Positions 9,002-16,086 are shown, numbered from the stretch's first letter. The stretch is 42,971 nt of DNA from Mordavella massiliensis (GCF_016902415.1 NZ_JACJLV010000021.1:1-42971); one strand, 5' to 3'. Numbers and translations: made by a program. Notes: a model not told the origin generated them from the sequence alone.

Positions 9002-9415
9002 CTAACTGTCCACAGCAGACCTCCTTTTCCGTTCACTTTCTGTTTTCTGCCGCCTGTGAACTCTGGCGGCACAGCCGGGGCAGTATTTTGCCCGGTTGGA
9101 TTTGGGGACGAACACACCGCCGCAGACCGCACAGCGTTTCAAGTCCTTATCCCGGAAAATCTCCGCTTCCAGCGTCCCGTCCAGCGGCAAGACCGCCCAG
9201 CGGAACCACTTACAGCAGACCGAGAAAGAAACCGTCTGCGGGCAGGTGCAGGTGTCCCCATCATCAAGGACAATGCAGTTGCCGTCCTCACAGCAACAGC
9301 ACTCCCGGCGTATCAGGCTGGCCGCCTGTTTCTTCTGGGCCGGTGTCATGCGGTAAAGGGAACCGTCCGGCCTGCGCTCCAGCGGCGGCAAGTCTTTATA
9401 GGGGTTATCTCTCAT
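9002..9415 (-). CDS. Cysteine-rich element protein (Cys_rich_VLP type)
   Basis: 137 residues. The middle has a run of cysteines (ECCCCEDGNC and CTCPQT, then VCCKWF), and a C-terminal zinc-ribbon-like pair (CAVCGG ... YCPGCA, about 100-122) precedes a basic tail. The opening 'PPLERRPDGSLYRMT' and the Cys pattern match the Cys_rich_VLP family, which is found almost only in mobile elements of gut Firmicutes. Metal binding is very likely; function is unknown. It is transcribed on the minus strand with the mobilization genes. Confidence 0.75.
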   Translation of the reverse strand: MRDNPYKDLPPLERRPDGSLYRMTPAQKKQAASLIRRECCCCEDGNCIVLDDGDTCTCPQTVSFSVCCKWFRWAVLPLDGTLEAEIFRDKDLKRCAVCGGVFVPKSNRAKYCPGCAARVHRRQKTESERKRRSAVDS

Positions 9416-9511
9416 GCGTTCCCTCCATTTTGCTTTCCGTTGCCGTTCTCCCCGAAAAGGTTTCCTGCCCCATTCCTGCGGTGTGTTCCGGCGTTGGCAC
9501 GCTCCCCGCAG

Positions 9512-9534
9512 CTTCGGGACATTTTGTCCCGAAG
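9512..9534. repeat. 10-bp perfect hairpin in the 9,416-9,753 intergenic region
   Basis: CTTCGGGACA and TGTCCCGAAG flank a 3-base loop. There is no T-run on either side, so it is not an obvious terminator. A related motif (ACTTCGGGACACTTTGTCC) occurs at about 13,231-13,253 near the other end of the element. Apart from this hairpin and the promoter below, I see no gene in 9,416-9,753. Confidence 0.5.
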
Positions 9535-9697
9535 TCCGGTTCCTTGCGGTGCTTCCCCAGCCGGGGTATTCCTTTTCGGACGGTCATTCTGTTTTCAAGG
9601 TGCTGTCCATCGATGAACTACCCTAAGTCTACACGAAAAAAATGCAATCCCCGGAATTTTGCGAGAATTGCATTTTGATGAAGTTTACACTTTGGAA

Positions 9698-9726
9698 ATT
9701 GCATTTTTGCAATCATCCTGTATAAT
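9698..9726 (+). promoter_or_regulatory. Promoter with overlapping inverted-repeat operator for the HTH gene
   Basis: TTGCAT (9699-9704) and TATAAT (9721-9726) are spaced by 16 bases. The -35 lies inside a perfect inverted repeat ATTGCA-TTTT-TGCAAT (9698-9713), and AATTGCATTTT is repeated about 32 bases upstream (near 9666). This arrangement suggests autorepression by the HTH protein encoded just downstream. Confidence 0.7.
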
Positions 9727-9753
9727 GGAAGTATGCGGAGGAGGTGCGTGTCT

Positions 9754-10551
9754 ATGGCTTTACCCGGAACACCCGGACAGCGGATTTCCGATTTATGCAA
9801 CGGAAACCATATCACACAAAAGGAACTTGCGGAGAAGATAGGCGTTTCCGCTTCCCAGTTGAGCCGCATTGTCAGCGGCGAAACGAGAACGGTCAGCAGT
9901 GATATTCTCATAGGTGTGGCAAAGGAATTTAAGGTATCGACAGACTACATACTGGGCTTGTCTACCGTGAGCGTCCGCAAAAGCTACGATATTTCTGAAT
10001 TAGGCTTGTCCGAGGGAGCCGTGAGGGGGCTCGTGACGGGTGCTGTTGATGTGCAAATCCTCAACCGCCTGTTGGAACACAGGAATTTTCCTAAGCTGAT
10101 AGATTTGATACGGATTTATTTTCAGGACACAGCGGCAAAAGGCATAACAGCAAGAAACCAGCTTATCGAGATAGCAACGGCTTCCCTGTCCGACCTGATG
10201 AAAGAACACCCGGAACACCGGGCGGAAGCAAAGCAGGATTTACAGCTTTTGAACGCCCAGAAGATGGGGGAACATGAGGCGGAGATTGAGAAAATCAAAA
10301 ATGTGTTCCTTGCTATCCTGCGGGATATTAAGAAAGACATTGACAACGGGGAACAGCCGGGAGAAGCTGTGACCGCCGCGATGTTCCAAGCCATGCGGGA
10401 CGCATTGGCGGAACAGAAGCAAAACCCGCTTTCCATTGACGATGTAGCGGCGATGGTTGCCGGACAGATCGGACAGCTTACGCCGATGGATGAAGAAACT
10501 GCCGACCTGTTCAAGCAGTTGGCAAAAAAGATGATGAAAGGAATAGAATAA
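9754..10551 (+). CDS. XRE-family HTH regulator with long helical C-terminus
   Basis: 265 residues from the ATG at 9754, chosen because GGAGGAGG lies about 9 bases upstream. The in-frame ATG at 9733 is too close to the -10 hexamer to be used. The N-terminal HTH_3 domain (about 5-65) contains ITQKELAEKIGVSASQLSRI and TDYILGLS. The remainder is helical with a charged coiled region (about 160-215). It reads away from the mobilization genes and towards the cargo. Regulators of this type control excision or transfer in Firmicute elements; here it probably represses its own promoter through the TTGCAATT motifs. Confidence 0.85.
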   Translation: MALPGTPGQRISDLCNGNHITQKELAEKIGVSASQLSRIVSGETRTVSSDILIGVAKEFKVSTDYILGLSTVSVRKSYDISELGLSEGAVRGLVTGAVDVQILNRLLEHRNFPKLIDLIRIYFQDTAAKGITARNQLIEIATASLSDLMKEHPEHRAEAKQDLQLLNAQKMGEHEAEIEKIKNVFLAILRDIKKDIDNGEQPGEAVTAAMFQAMRDALAEQKQNPLSIDDVAAMVAGQIGQLTPMDEETADLFKQLAKKMMKGIE

Positions 10552-10575
10552 TAGCCTGTTATTCGAGATAATAAT

Positions 10576-11346
10576 ATGCCATTAGTAAAGCATGACTACC
10601 CTGTTTTAGAGTACGATACCGCATCAAAAGCTGTTTTTCAGCCGGGAAATGGGAAAAAATGTTTTCCTGCAAAAGCAGTGTTTGCTTTTTTAGGAGACGA
10701 GGTTGAAAATTATGCACATACCCATGATGGAATACAGATAGATGAATTTGAAAGTGCAACAAGACGATATCCTATTTATGAATGTCTTTATAATCAGGAG
10801 AAAATATGTCTATGTCCGGCTCCTGTGGGAAGTGCTGCTGCCGTCCAAGTTTTAGAATATTTAATTGCAGGGGGTGTAACAAAGATTATTTCCGTCGGCT
10901 CCTGCGGCGTATTGGAAGACATCCCGGAAAATAGATTTTTGATACCTGTTTCTGCATTGAGAGATGAGGGAACATCTTACCATTATCTTCCTCCCTCCCG
11001 AGAAGTAGAGATTTCAAAGGCTGGTATAAATGCGATTGAATCTGCTTTAAGCCAAAAGAATATACCATATTGGGAAGTTAAAACATGGACAACAGACGGT
11101 TTTTATCGAGAAACAGTAGAAATGGTTCAGTATCGGAAAGAAGAGGGATGTCAAGTAGTAGAAATGGAATGTTCCGCATTGGCGGCGTGTGCAAAATTTA
11201 GAAAAGTTACATGGGCTATGCTGCTTTTTTCAGCCGATACTCTTGCAGACCCTCATAAATACCAAGAAAGAGAATGGGGAAAAACAAGTATATCCATAGC
11301 CTTAGAATTAGCCTTAGACGCTGTTTTATCAGTTGTTGAGGAGTAA
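10576..11346 (+). CDS. Nucleoside phosphorylase (PNP/UDP family)
   Basis: 256 residues. Family landmarks: AFLGDEVENYA near the N-terminus, the glycine-rich phosphate/ribose region (PAPVGSAAAVQVLEYLIAGG, then IISVGSCG at about 108) and the C-terminal MECSALAACA (about 192-201), whose Met-Glu pair normally contacts ribose. This points to reversible phosphorolysis of a purine or uridine nucleoside in the cytoplasm. It is much more AT-rich than the element backbone, like the next two cargo genes, so it was probably acquired with them. Why a nucleoside phosphorylase travels with a resistance gene is unclear: nucleoside salvage, or inactivation of a nucleoside-like compound, are both guesses. Confidence 0.82.
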   Translation: MPLVKHDYPVLEYDTASKAVFQPGNGKKCFPAKAVFAFLGDEVENYAHTHDGIQIDEFESATRRYPIYECLYNQEKICLCPAPVGSAAAVQVLEYLIAGGVTKIISVGSCGVLEDIPENRFLIPVSALRDEGTSYHYLPPSREVEISKAGINAIESALSQKNIPYWEVKTWTTDGFYRETVEMVQYRKEEGCQVVEMECSALAACAKFRKVTWAMLLFSADTLADPHKYQEREWGKTSISIALELALDAVLSVVEE

Positions 11347-11370
11347 AAATAAATACATATAGGAGTTACA

Positions 11371-12147
11371 ATGAATATAAATGAATTTCCACAACAAGTA
11401 AATCAAGTTATTTCAATAGCAGAAACCATATTACAAGGTCAAATATTGGGGATATATTTATATGGTTCAGCAACAATGAATGGGCTGCGTCCAGATAGTG
11501 ATATAGATATACTGATAATTACTAAACAAGAATTGAGTAATTCAATCAGAGCAGATCTAACAAAGCAATTATTGAAAATTTCTGGCTCCGTAGGCTGTAT
11601 TGAAAAAAGACCTTTAGAGGTAACTATTATCAATCAATCTGATATTGTTCCGTTGCAATTTCCGCCAAAATGTCAGTATATGTATGGTGAATGGCTAAGG
11701 GGAGAGATGGAAGCAGGAGAATATCCGCAAGCCTGCAATGACCCAGATATAATGATTTTATTATGGCAAGCAAGAAAAAATAGCATAACTTTGAAGGGGG
11801 CGGAAAGCAAAGAGCTTATTCCCGCTATCCCATTTCACGAAATTAAAAAAGCAATTCGGTTTTCTTTACCTGGTTTGATTTCCAGCTTTAAGGGTGATGA
11901 AAGAAATGTGTTATTAACCTTATCACGAATGTGGTTTACTTTAGTAACAGAAGAAATCACGACAAAAGATGTTGCCGCAAAATGGGTAATTTTAAAATTG
12001 CCGGAGAGATTTCCCCCCCTGCTAACAACGGCAAAGGAAGCTTATTTGGGAAATTTGTCTGATGAATGGGAGACAGTAGAAAAGGAAGCGATGGTACTTG
12101 TAGAATATATGAAAAAACAAATTGAGGAATTACTTAGAACAGAGTAG
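11371..12147 (+). CDS. AadA/ANT(9)-type aminoglycoside nucleotidyltransferase (predicted spectinomycin resistance)
   Basis: 258 residues, the usual length of AadA/Spc enzymes. The nucleotidyltransferase signature GSATMNGLRPDSDID (about 32-46) supplies the metal-binding Asp pair. The Glu in RPLEVTII matches the proposed catalytic base, YGEWLRGEME follows, and the C-terminal helical domain carries GDERNVLLTLSRMW and KDVAAKWVILKLP. The family adenylylates spectinomycin at O-9, and some members also streptomycin at O-3''. I cannot separate the two from sequence alone, but the overall look is closer to Gram-positive ANT(9). The ribosome site AGGAG precedes the ATG. The stop codon overlaps the first copy of the structured direct repeat. 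Confidence 0.88.
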   Translation: MNINEFPQQVNQVISIAETILQGQILGIYLYGSATMNGLRPDSDIDILIITKQELSNSIRADLTKQLLKISGSVGCIEKRPLEVTIINQSDIVPLQFPPKCQYMYGEWLRGEMEAGEYPQACNDPDIMILLWQARKNSITLKGAESKELIPAIPFHEIKKAIRFSLPGLISSFKGDERNVLLTLSRMWFTLVTEEITTKDVAAKWVILKLPERFPPLLTTAKEAYLGNLSDEWETVEKEAMVLVEYMKKQIEELLRTE

Positions 12148-12318
12148 CAAAGTTAGCGGGGCCAATCAACGGTCAAGATGAACGGCGCATAAATGCGCCG
12201 CCGTTGACAGTCCCGCCCGTCTTTGCTGATGGGCAATCAAGGCGGGAAAGCCCTAAAATGGCTTCCCGCCCATTTCAATCTTGAGAGAAGAAACGCTCCA
12301 AAATCAGAAAGAGAGCGG
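12146..12318. repeat. Structured direct repeat, copy A (after the nucleotidyltransferase gene)
   Basis: About 173 bases, nearly identical to 12,932-13,096. It opens with AGCAAAG, matched by CTTTGCT about 70 bases on. Inside lie TCAACGG/CCGTTGA and GGCGCAT/ATGCGCC, giving three nested inverted repeats. A second hairpin, GGCGGGAAAGCC/GGCTTCCCGCC, follows and has no T-run. The repeat ends with AATCAGAAAGAGAGCGG. No open frame is conserved between the copies. Confidence 0.88.
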
Positions 12319-12346
12319 TAAATCTGAATTGCGAGGGAGAATGTAG

Positions 12347-12892
12347 ATGAATCAAGGAAGAATTATTGTGATTACAGGTTCGCCGGGAACAGGAAAGACA
12401 ACAACTGCGTCGATTGTCGCAAAAGAATCGAACATGGATAAATCTGTGCATATGCACACAGACGACTTTTTTCATTATTTAAGCAAAGGAGCAATACCGC
12501 CGCATTTACCAGAGTCCAACGAACAAAATTTAGTTGTCATTGAAGCCTTTTTAGAAGCTGCAAAGCGCTATGCCCGCGGCGGATATGATGTAATTGTAGA
12601 TGGAATTGTCGGGCCGTGGTTTTTAGAACCATGGAGAGCCCTTGTTCGAGAAGATTATGAAGTACACTATATTGTTTTAAGAGCCAGTAAAGAAGAAACT
12701 ATGAAACGAGCTGTGGAACGTTCAAAATTAGACAGAAAAACAAATGTTGAATTAGTAGAAACAATGTGGGAGCAATTTTGTAATTTGGGGATATATGAAT
12801 CGAATGTTATAGAAACGACAACCTATTCTATCCAAGAGGCTGTTTTTGCAGTAAAAGAAAAAATTTCAAGTGGAGCCGCATTGCTATCTTAA
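12347..12892 (+). CDS. P-loop kinase-like NTPase in a repeat-flanked cassette
   Basis: 181 residues. Walker A is GSPGTGKTT (11-19). MHTDDFF (about 37-43) is placed like the substrate-binding Asp of nucleoside/gluconate-type kinases, and DVIVDGIVGPWF is a Walker-B-like strand. ERSKLDRKTN supplies lid-type Arg/Lys residues. The size and layout fit small-molecule phosphotransferases of the AAA_33/gluconokinase type. The gene is AT-rich, starts with ATG behind AGGGAG, and lies alone between the two 165-173 bp repeats, next to a resistance gene. A drug phosphotransferase is an attractive guess, but the substrate is unknown. Confidence 0.75.
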   Translation: MNQGRIIVITGSPGTGKTTTASIVAKESNMDKSVHMHTDDFFHYLSKGAIPPHLPESNEQNLVVIEAFLEAAKRYARGGYDVIVDGIVGPWFLEPWRALVREDYEVHYIVLRASKEETMKRAVERSKLDRKTNVELVETMWEQFCNLGIYESNVIETTTYSIQEAVFAVKEKISSGAALLS

Positions 12893-12931
12893 ACGATTTC
12901 TAAAAATCGAAATTTCATTTATCAGAGAAAT

Positions 12932-13096
12932 AGCAAAGCCAGTCAACGGTCAAGATGAACGGCGCATTTCATGCGCCGCCGTTGACCGTCCCGTCTGTCT
13001 TTGCTGATGGGCAATCAAGGCGGGAAAGCCCTAAAATGGCTTCCCGCCCATTTCAATTATGAGAAAAGAAACACTCCAAAATCAGAAAGAGAGCGG
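12932..13096. repeat. Structured direct repeat, copy B (after the P-loop kinase gene)
   Basis: About 165 bases, with the same organisation as copy A. AGCAAAG and CTTTGCT enclose GTCAACGG/CCGTTGAC, which encloses GGCGCAT-TTC-ATGCGCC, and the GGCGGGAA-type hairpin follows. The hairpin loop differs between the copies (TTC here, AA in copy A) while the stems are kept, which suggests the folded form matters. Confidence 0.88.
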
Positions 13097-13446
13097 CCAA
13101 GCACTTTGAGGGATTGGTCGCCTTGTTCACCCATTCAGCGGGACGGCGGGTGGCGGTCAAGGCCGGGTGTAAGCCCGTTCATTTCAGCCTTGACGGTTGC
13201 CCGCTGTCCTGTTACTTTTCCGGGAGTGTAGCCACAACTTCGGGACACTTTGTCCACAAGTCGGAGCGTAGGACGAGGGACGGGGGCTTTCATATACGCC
13301 CAGTCTGCTGTTGAAACCAGACCTGTGCTTACGGCTCTACGCCACGCAAGCACAGCCCTGTTTTCCTGCCGCTTCAAATGCCCTTGCCCTCCCCGGCGGC
13401 AACGGCATTTTCACGGCAACGCCGACAGAGCGTATAACACACTACA

Positions 13447-13556
13447 CTTTGCTTCGCAAAGTCGTGTGCCAAATGGGGGCGTTGCCCCCTTTGGAAACCC
13501 CCACAAGAAAAGGCGGTACGCTACCCCTCCACGGGGCGCATACCGCCTTTTCTTGT
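13447..13556. other. Hairpin-rich element end; candidate transfer origin
   Basis: The stretch 13,097-13,616 has no convincing gene. It contains ACTTTGC-TTC-GCAAAGT (13446-13462), GGGGGC-GTT-GCCCCC (13475-13489) and a perfect 16-bp inverted repeat with a 22-base loop (ACAAGAAAAGGCGGTA at 13503-13518 against 13541-13556). Such clustered hairpins are typical of oriT or single-strand origins, and a MobV relaxase is encoded in the element. The nick site was not identified, and MobV origins usually lie next to their mob gene, which here is 5 kb away in the linear form. Confidence 0.45.
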
Positions 13557-13616
13557 TATCCAGCCCTCCGGCTGTATCGGTTGAGCAAAAGTCAGCGTGG
13601 GATTGATGTGGTATCT

Positions 13617-13745
13617 TTATCTAAGTGAACCCCCTTTCTCCCACTTACTGACAGCCGGTGTGGATACCCCTAAAAAATCTGCGATCTGCTCCTGCGTCAA
13701 AGATAAGGCTTTTCTCTTCTCCCGAATAATCTCATTGATTTTCAT
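13617..13745 (-). pseudogene. N-terminal HTH fragment of the split XRE regulator
   Basis: The ATG at 13745 follows AAGGAGG. The product begins MKINEIIREKRKALSLTQEQ, continues through the recognition helix (FLGVSTPAVSKW), and then runs seven residues into element sequence before a stop at 13617. The host part ends at 13643. The missing remainder of the gene is at 4,402-5,342. The fragment retains most of an HTH_3 motif but is only 42 residues and probably does not fold. Confidence 0.93.
13639..13642. other. Right attachment core (TCCC) of the serine-recombinase element
   Basis: Element sequence ending in CCCCTTTC precedes TCCC, and host sequence ACTTACTGACAG (encoding V-S-K-W on the minus strand) follows. 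It pairs with the core at 5339-5342. Confidence 0.8.
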
Positions 13746-13774
13746 AACGGACACCTCCTTGTATTTCTACTCTC

Positions 13775-13803
13775 ATGATAACAGAGTGAAATATAAGGAA
13801 CAA
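13775..13803 (-). promoter_or_regulatory. Predicted promoter of the split XRE regulator
   Basis: On the minus strand, TTGTTC (13798-13803) and TATCAT (13775-13780) are separated by 17 bases, about 30 bases before the ATG at 13745. After the insertion this promoter reads into the element instead of the downstream two-component/ABC operon. Confidence 0.55.
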
Positions 13804-13855
13804 TAACGCCGTTGTTAAATGAATGGTTGAAAAAATAAACCAGGGATTAAAATGA

Positions 13856-14596
13856 CTATTTGATAAATATAAATGTCCTCTCGTCAGACAGCTCCGCCCG
13901 GTATGTATATCCCAATCGGTCAAACCGCTTCATCTCCTCCGGATCCCGGATCCGATTCTCCGCCATATACCGCACCATCTCGCCTCTGGCCATCTTGGCA
14001 TACACGCCTTTCTGCACGATCTTCTCCCCGGAAAATTCACCGAAGACGCAGGTGATATACACATCCTCCGGCTGCAGATATTTCTCAACACAGCGGGAAT
14101 ATTCTTTTGACGCCAGATTGATGAGGATCCGGCTCTCGTCCAGGACCTCCCGGTACAGGTGCTCGCCCCAGTACTCATACAGATCCTTCTTTCCGCCGAT
14201 CTTTGCCTTGGCCTGCATTTCTAGGCGGTAGGGCGTCACACCGTCCAGCGGTTTCACCACGCCGTAAAATGCCGACAGGATCCGCAGATGTTCCTGCACA
14301 TACTGAAGCTGCCCGGACTCGAATACGGCGGGCGCCATATACTGATATGCGATCCCTTCATAGGAGAGGATGGCCGGAGTCAGCCCGTGACAGAGATCCA
14401 TGTGTTTCAGCCTGTCATAATTCTGCTCTGCGATCCTGTCGTTGCAGGCCCACAGCTTCTTCGCCTCCCCATAGGACAAGCCCTGCAGGAACTGAAGGAT
14501 CTCTTCTGTCTGCTCCATAAAAACCGGCAGGCCCTCTGGCGCCAGGTCGTCCGTATTCACATTCATTTTCTTTGCCGGTGATAAGAGGATCTTCAT
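13856..14596 (-). CDS. yaaA: YaaA/DUF328 family peroxide-response protein
   Basis: 246 residues, the usual YaaA length. The N-terminus MKILLSPAKKM and internal motifs (APAVFESGQL; SAFYGVVKPLDGVTPYRLEM; INLASKEYSR; YAKMARGEMVRYM) are diagnostic of the DUF328/UPF0246 family. E. coli YaaA lowers intracellular free iron and protects DNA during peroxide stress, and binds DNA through a cradle fold. The gene stands alone on the minus strand, 24 bases downstream of the kinase gene of the toxin-antitoxin-like pair. Confidence 0.95.
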   Translation of the reverse strand: MKILLSPAKKMNVNTDDLAPEGLPVFMEQTEEILQFLQGLSYGEAKKLWACNDRIAEQNYDRLKHMDLCHGLTPAILSYEGIAYQYMAPAVFESGQLQYVQEHLRILSAFYGVVKPLDGVTPYRLEMQAKAKIGGKKDLYEYWGEHLYREVLDESRILINLASKEYSRCVEKYLQPEDVYITCVFGEFSGEKIVQKGVYAKMARGEMVRYMAENRIRDPEEMKRFDRLGYTYRAELSDERTFIFIK

Positions 14597-14619
14597 GACT
14601 GCCTGCTTCCTTTCCTGTT

Positions 14620-15438
14620 TTACCGAAATAGATACTGATATGTGCGACGCTGCTGCAACAGGATGTCCCGTACCCGTATTTTAATTTCTGCCGGATAATA
14701 AGGTTCTTTCTCCAACAGCATTTCAATCTCTTTTATGCTGTAAGAAAACTTCAGGGACTGCCCATACAAAGCTTCCACAGCTTCCAACTGCTCCATAAAA
14801 TTTCTGCTCAGTGTTTTGGCTCTGACCTGCGGGATAAGCGTGATAATATCCTCCCCCATCGGATAATCCATCTGTGTATCCGACAGAAGCGCGCAACCGT
14901 TATCAAACACCGGGCAGTAATGATAATGACCGTCTCTATCAAGCAGCACGGCAATATTATGCATATGTCTGTCCTCGTTCAGGAACAGCGCATCTATTGT
15001 CAACAGACGGCTTAGATAAAAACCAAAGTCTTTCAGGCCCGTCATCTGCTCCACCTGCTCTGTCAGAAAACGCGTCCTTTCCTCTACACCCTGTATCTGG
15101 AAAATGCTCACATACAGACTCCGCCCATACAGATTCTTGAACAATCTCTCCAACGTGATAAGCTGCCAGCCATCCGGGAGAAAATTTCTGCTGCGACAGC
15201 CCCTGTATATTGCTTGCTTATACCTAATTTCTTCCGTTTCATACAGAATATAATCATTTTCCTCCATATTGGAGTATCGCAGAAGCTTTGAGACTACATA
15301 TTCCGCCAGGCCTTCATAACCGGTATAGTCTGCCTTGTACCATACCCCTTCCGATTCCCACTTCAACTGATTCCCTTTTGACGACTGATGCGCCGCAGTC
15401 CTCAAATCCTTTTCTTCCAGACGGATCATTTTCCTCAC
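14620..15438 (-). CDS. HipA/HipT-like serine-threonine kinase toxin candidate
   Basis: 272 residues. The N-terminus has GVWYKADYTGYEGLAEYVVS (about 31-50), where the Lys resembles the ATP-binding lysine of HipA kinases. The catalytic loop is LNEDRHMHN (about 153-161), equivalent to the HipA N-x-D-R-H-x-x-N loop, and the metal-binding motif is PVFDNG (about 176-181). The protein lacks the N-terminal subdomain of classical HipA (about 440 residues), as HipT and CtkA do. GTG at 15438 overlaps the upstream stop by 4 bases; the ATG at 15429, behind GAGAGGTGAGG, is an alternative start. Coupling with an upstream HTH protein fits a toxin-antitoxin pair. HipT phosphorylates tryptophanyl-tRNA synthetase; the target here is not known. 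Confidence 0.78.
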   Translation of the reverse strand: MRKMIRLEEKDLRTAAHQSSKGNQLKWESEGVWYKADYTGYEGLAEYVVSKLLRYSNMEENDYILYETEEIRYKQAIYRGCRSRNFLPDGWQLITLERLFKNLYGRSLYVSIFQIQGVEERTRFLTEQVEQMTGLKDFGFYLSRLLTIDALFLNEDRHMHNIAVLLDRDGHYHYCPVFDNGCALLSDTQMDYPMGEDIITLIPQVRAKTLSRNFMEQLEAVEALYGQSLKFSYSIKEIEMLLEKEPYYPAEIKIRVRDILLQQRRTYQYLFR

Positions 15439-15974
15439 CTCTCGATCTCAATCCAAAAATCATCTTCTGCCATTTCCCCTTTGGTTTTCTGGATGATCAT
15501 AAGCGGATCATAAAATGGAAGATTCAGCTCCTCAAGCAGGATTTTCATCTTGTCTCTCGTCCGCGGGAAACATCTTGATTCCAGAAATTCTTCATACTCT
15601 TCATATGTGGGGTGTTCATTTTTCCCAAACGCCCGGTACAAGGGATCTGTTACATAGTTTTTGATTTTTACCCGCTGTTCCCTGTCATTCACATCTATGA
15701 TGGTGCACAGCCGGTTCTGATTCAAATATCTGAGCCGAAGAGGGAACTCTCTTTCCGGGATCTCCAGCTCTTCCAAAAGCCACGGGCGCTCCCGCAGGAT
15801 GCAGAGCATGGCGGCAGCAGCTCCCGACACTGTCCCCCCGCTGCTTTCCCAGTGTTCCACCGTTTTAACAGAAACATTCATCAGCCCGGCCAGTTCTTTT
15901 TGCTTCATCTTCAATTGTCCGCGTATTAGTTTCACTTCCGAAGCACATACTGTTTTCTGTAAAGCAAATTCCAT
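15435..15974 (-). CDS. HTH antitoxin-like protein with HipS-like C-terminal domain
   Basis: 179 residues. The N-terminal XRE HTH (about 12-60) reads IRGQLKMKQKELAGLMNVSV and KTVEHWESSGG. The C-terminal 100 residues have an NDREQRVKIKNY strand region, FLESRCFPRTRDKMKILLEEL and DPLMIIQKTKGEMAEDDFW. This last part resembles the N-subdomain of HipA (the strand-rich part followed by LLPDS..VRD..), which in HipBST systems is the separate protein HipS. My reading is a HipB-HipS fusion acting as antitoxin for the downstream kinase. The domain assignment is by pattern and order, so moderately uncertain; the HTH is certain. Confidence 0.72.
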   Translation of the reverse strand: MEFALQKTVCASEVKLIRGQLKMKQKELAGLMNVSVKTVEHWESSGGTVSGAAAAMLCILRERPWLLEELEIPEREFPLRLRYLNQNRLCTIIDVNDREQRVKIKNYVTDPLYRAFGKNEHPTYEEYEEFLESRCFPRTRDKMKILLEELNLPFYDPLMIIQKTKGEMAEDDFWIEIER

Positions 15975-16065
15975 TGTCCCACCCCCTGTCTTTATGATTA
16001 TAAATCGATTTCTTTCTTATAGAATATCATAAATTATACTAAAATCAAGGGGTATATAACAAAAA

Positions 16066-16086
16066 TACTACTGATTTATAGTAGTA
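16066..16086. repeat. 7-bp hairpin in the 15,975-16,360 intergenic region
   Basis: TACTACT-GATTTAT-AGTAGTA, followed on the plus strand by GTCTTTTTC. It lies about 90 bases upstream of the HTH antitoxin gene, so it may be an operator for that operon. The TTTTT also permits a weak plus-strand terminator, but no plus-strand gene precedes it. The rest of this 385-base interval holds the operator pair at 16,217-16,307 and no gene. Confidence 0.4.

Larger units (their letters stand above)
5343..13642. mobile_element. Integrative mobilizable element, Tn4451-like (large serine recombinase + MobV)
   Basis: The limits are set by the interrupted XRE gene. The left junction is after TCCC at 5339-5342, the right one after TCCC at 13639-13642, and removing 8,300 bases restores the frame. 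On the minus strand the shared core reads GGGA, which contains the GA dinucleotide known for the TnpX class of large serine recombinases. Contents from left to right: recombinase, small protein, MobV relaxase, RepA-like protein, Cys-rich protein, HTH regulator, nucleoside phosphorylase, aminoglycoside nucleotidyltransferase, P-loop kinase in a repeat-flanked unit, and a hairpin-rich non-coding end. There are no conjugation coupling or type IV secretion genes, so it must be mobilized by a helper. Confidence 0.92.

Noticed and set aside
12146-13096. True integron attC sites
   Set aside because: The repeats lack the short RYYYAAC/GTTRRRY ends as a clean pair, and no IntI-type integrase with its extra domain is present; only the cassette-like order is similar.
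13250-13628. Two overlapping plus-strand frames of 105-118 codons
   Set aside because: The composition is biased, there is no ribosome site, and the region is dominated by hairpins typical of an element's non-coding end.
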